The translations under genes and the position numbers were made by a program. Of a stretch of DNA of 22,922 nucleotides, positions 21,378 through 22,922 are shown in pieces. Source of the stretch: Clostridiales bacterium (GTDB lineage Bacteria; Bacillota; Clostridia; Christensenellales; JAISNN01); contig JAITOQ010000165.1 of NCBI GenBank assembly GCA_031289865.1, forward strand, positions 1-22,922. The letters are read 5' to 3'. The notes below the pieces were generated by a model. The model was not told the origin of the DNA, did no database searches, and saw only the letters and a list, made by a program, of their open reading frames with translations. Every line of letters starts with the position of its first letter. Position 1 is the first letter of the stretch.

Positions 21378-21671
21378 ATGGCGGTTACGGAAAACGGCGG
21401 GAACAAGGCGCAAGTGAAACGGTTGCACGTTTTGCATATGGAGGGGAACGCGAGGCTTTCTCTTACGGGCGTGTTGAATGTCAAGAACTACAACGACAAG
21501 GAAATTACCCTCATTTTGAGCGACTATATCTTGATTGTCGGCGGCGACGCGCTCAATATCGATAGGCTGAATATCGAGGAGGGAAACGTCGTGATAGACG
21601 GTACTATTCTCTCGCTCCGCTATGTGAAAGCCCTCGAAAAGGGGAGCTTTTTGAAGAGGTTGGGGAAATGA
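21378..21671 (+). CDS. yabP: Sporulation protein YabP
   Basis: 97 residues, the size of YabP/YqfC-family proteins. The core LHMEGNARLSLTGVLNVKNY and NDKEITLILSDYILIVGGDA, followed by LNIDRLNIEEGNVVIDGTIL, matches the beta-rich YabP fold (xxxLTGVxxVxxFxxxxIxLxTxxGxLxIxGxxLxIxxLxxExGxVxIxGxI). YabP is needed for normal sporulation in B. subtilis, in the mother cell around cortex and coat formation. ATG 21378 has GGAG 7 nt upstream. The gene overlaps yabQ by 4 nt (ATGA), a translational-coupling layout. Downstream identity of yabQ and the sigma-E-like promoter support the call. The divIC gene, which often follows yabQ, is not next. Confidence 0.9.
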   Translation: MAVTENGGNKAQVKRLHVLHMEGNARLSLTGVLNVKNYNDKEITLILSDYILIVGGDALNIDRLNIEEGNVVIDGTILSLRYVKALEKGSFLKRLGK

Positions 21672-22264
21672 AAACGTCGGTCGACCCGTCGGAGGTTCTC
21701 GTATTTGCGCTCTTGGGGCTTGCTTCCGCCGCGCTTTACGGGGGCTTTTGGTTTTTTAGACATTTTGTCAAAAGGGGAGGTTTTTTGGAAAGCCTCTCCG
21801 ATTTTGTCTATGTGATTTTGGCGGGAGGCGGCTTTGTACTGTGCCTTATGTTTTTGACGGACGGACGGTTGAGCATCTTTTATTTTCTCGCATATCTTTC
21901 GGGGTTGATTTTAGCCTTGCTTGTATTGAATAAATTTAAACTGCTGTTGTCCGCGTTTTTTAAGGGTCTGTACCGCAAAACAAAGGACGGAAAAATCCTT
22001 TCGTTTTTTAAAAAACGAGCCGCCGCCGTGAAAGCGTATGAAACAGAAAAAGAGAATAAACGAGTAGAAAGAGATAAGAAGTATAGAGAGGAAAGGAAGA
22101 AGAAAGAAGAGGAGAGGGAAAAGGAAAGGAAGAAGAGGGAAGAGGAAAGAAATAATATTCGTTTGGAAGCGAATAAAAAGAAAGAAGAAGAGAAAGAAAA
22201 AAAGAGAATAGAAAAGGAAAAAGAGAGGATAGAAAAGGAAAGGAAGTTGAAAGTTGAGAATTGA
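21668..22264 (+). CDS. yabQ: Spore cortex biosynthesis protein YabQ
   Basis: 198 residues. Three membrane segments fill the first about 100 residues (VLVFALLGLASAALYGGFWF, FVYVILAGGGFVLCLMFL, LSIFYFLAYLSGLILALLVL), then a basic KKRAAA region and a long Lys/Glu/Arg-rich charged helix (about 125-198), probably a coiled coil facing the cytoplasm. B. subtilis YabQ is a forespore-envelope membrane protein required for the spore cortex. The assignment rests on position after yabP, the ATGA overlap and the membrane plan; the charged tail is unusually long. Its last codons (KLKVEN, stop) are read from an AAGTTGA heptamer repeat, so the native end may have been replaced. The coding strand of the tail is almost pure purine (22085-22152 uninterrupted). 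Confidence 0.82.
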   Translation: MKTSVDPSEVLVFALLGLASAALYGGFWFFRHFVKRGGFLESLSDFVYVILAGGGFVLCLMFLTDGRLSIFYFLAYLSGLILALLVLNKFKLLLSAFFKGLYRKTKDGKILSFFKKRAAAVKAYETEKENKRVERDKKYREERKKKEEEREKERKKREEERNNIRLEANKKKEEEKEKKRIEKEKERIEKERKLKVEN

Positions 22265-22290
22265 AAGTTGAAAATTAAGGATAAGAATTG
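22244..22290 (+). repeat. Heptamer tract overlapping the yabQ 3' end
   Basis: AAGTTGAAAGTTGAGAATTG and further 7-bp units end near AAGGATAAGAATTG, a variant of the GCGGATAAAA box. The tract supplies the yabQ stop codon (22262-22264). Confidence 0.75.
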
Positions 22291-22310
22291 AACCGTCGGC
22301 TCATCGACGA

Positions 22311-22374
22311 CCGACGTTTAACCACCCCGTCGGCATTCGCCGCCACCCCTCCCCATAGGGGAATTTTATCGGCA
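22311..22374 (-). repeat. Dispersed MITE-like repeat, copy 2 (inverted)
   Basis: Reverse complement of the 2851-2918 element: CCGACGTTTAACCACCCC, a CGGCATTCGCCG palindrome, then CCTCCCCATAGGGGAATTTT. Confidence 0.75.
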
Positions 22375-22444
22375 GACGGAGTGCGGAAAAAAGGTATAGA
22401 GCGCAGAAAAATAGGTGTTACTGTGAGCGAATGCGAACTTCCGC

Positions 22445-22615
22445 AACTAAATTTTTTCTAAGAAAAAGTGAAATGCCTTCGGCGTGAAATTGCTTCGCAG
22501 TGAAATTTTCCCTTCGGTCAAGTTGAGGAAAAAATTTAATTTCACTGTGAAGCAATTTCACGCCGGAGGCATTTCACTGCAAAGCAATTTCACTCTTCTG
22601 TAGAAAAATTTAGTT
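22445..22615. repeat. 171-bp inverted-repeat element of GTGAAATTGC units
   Basis: Ends AACTAAATTTTTT and AAAAATTTAGTT are inverted. Inside, alternating units GTGAAATGCCTTCGGC and GTGAAATTGCTTCGCA run outward-in on the left. Their reverse complements are on the right, with one extra unit there. The element could fold into a long branched stem. There is no coding capacity; it is likely a non-autonomous mobile element. Confidence 0.8.
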
Positions 22616-22630
22616 GAGGCTTTACGTTTT

Positions 22631-22704
22631 AGATTCTTCGCTATGCTCAGAATGACACATACTCTCTTATTAGTTATAGGACGATGTGGTCATCGTCCCC
22701 TACG
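22631..22704 (-). repeat. Mosaic repeat, inverted
   Basis: AGATTCTTCGCTATGCTCAG and AATGACAC (22631-22658), then a hairpin with arms AGGACGATG and CATCGTCCC (22678-22699) and the CCTAC end. Same order as 21164-21238. Confidence 0.78.
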
Positions 22705-22767
22705 GAAAGACACGACACAAACTTAAAGCGGTGGATAGAACTTAATAAATTATTAGACTATTTGAAA

Positions 22768-22812
22768 AGAGCGCGAGAAAAAATTTTCTAGAAAATTTTG
22801 TCTCGCACCTAT
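22768..22812 (+). repeat. CDS-abutting palindromic element, copy G (short form)
   Basis: Identical to copy A over the core (AGAGCGCGAG..., centre CTAG, ...GTCTCGCACCT), including the upstream TTAGACT-TTTGAAA. The right end lies 12 nt from the stop codon of the minus-strand ANL enzyme. Confidence 0.85.
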
Positions 22813-22824
22813 TTTATCATTTTT

Positions 22825-22922
22825 TTATTTTTCTTCATCTTTTTTTCTAATGTCTTTTCTCATGACTTTACCGCTGACGGTTTTGGGGAGAGCGTCGACG
22901 AATTCGACGATACGCGGGTATT
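22825..22922 (-). CDS. C-terminal end of a second AMP-forming acyl-CoA synthetase (partial)
   Basis: The last 31 codons on the minus strand, from the window edge to a TAA at 22825-22827. The translation YPRIVEFVDALPKTVSGKVM followed by RKDIRKKDEEK holds the A10 motif PKTxSGK with the catalytic lysine of adenylate-forming enzymes, and the RIVEFVDALPK lead-in typical of medium- or short-chain acyl-CoA synthetases. The rest of the gene lies beyond the window. Its tail (KKDEEK) resembles the acidic end of the complete enzyme at 3077 (MDDEE), but the two are clearly different genes. Confidence 0.85.
   Translation of the reverse strand, partial: YPRIVEFVDALPKTVSGKVMRKDIRKKDEEK

Overview
The window reads as chromosome of a low-GC Gram-positive bacterium from an endospore-forming lineage (Bacillota, most likely a Clostridia-type anaerobe, perhaps a gut or metagenome-derived member). 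The lineage call rests on an adjacent yabP-yabQ pair (sporulation proteins) with a sigma-E-like promoter, strong GGAGG-type ribosome sites, TTGACA/TATAAT promoters, a secreted collagen-like protein and a BspA-type leucine-rich-repeat surface protein. The genus cannot be named from sequence alone.

Layout. 1-2633: 3' part of a large LRR surface protein. 3077-4705: complete AMP-forming acyl-CoA synthetase; the last 31 codons of a second ANL-family enzyme close the window on the minus strand (22825-22922). 5012-6130 (minus): GlmU-like acetyltransferase with a shrunken N-terminal domain. 6439-7878: solitary ATPase with a C-terminal nuclease-like domain, behind an unusual operator-like repeat pair. 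8065-8994 (minus): class II fructose-bisphosphate aldolase. 9284-9531: a short promoter-to-terminator unit with an 11-G tract. 9667-12537: secreted collagen-like SGNH hydrolase. 12623-12771: four perfect hairpins at exact 42-bp period. 12902-13918 (minus): YczE/DUF6198-like membrane protein. 14021-14389 (minus): unknown small protein. 14525-15832 (minus): second solitary ATPase/nuclease-like protein with a 33-bp triple repeat upstream of its promoter. 16288-17745 and 18012-19874: mnmE and mnmG, whose products together modify tRNA wobble uridine. 20345-20611 (minus) and 20760-20984: zinc-ribbon membrane protein and XRE regulator, divergent across a shared operator pair. 21378-22264: yabP-yabQ.

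Intergenic DNA is crowded with dispersed repeats. The most striking is a palindromic element present seven times (2989, 4953, 12840, 16158, 17851, 19889, 22768). One defined end of it always faces a coding region, about 35-43 nt before a start codon or 12-17 nt after a stop codon. Three long copies carry a structured insert and all three bracket mnmE-mnmG. A second mosaic family combines, in fixed order, 7-bp tandem repeats, a GCGGATAAAA box, a GGGACGATG/CATCGTCCC hairpin and a TGTCATTCTGA box.

Gene-free stretches over 300 bp (2634-3076, 4706-5011, 6131-6438, 8995-9666, 12538-12901, 15833-16287, 19875-20344, 20985-21377, 22265-22824) hold these repeats, promoters and terminators. I saw no tRNA, rRNA, transposase or CRISPR array. 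All family assignments come from reading motifs by eye; no database search was run.
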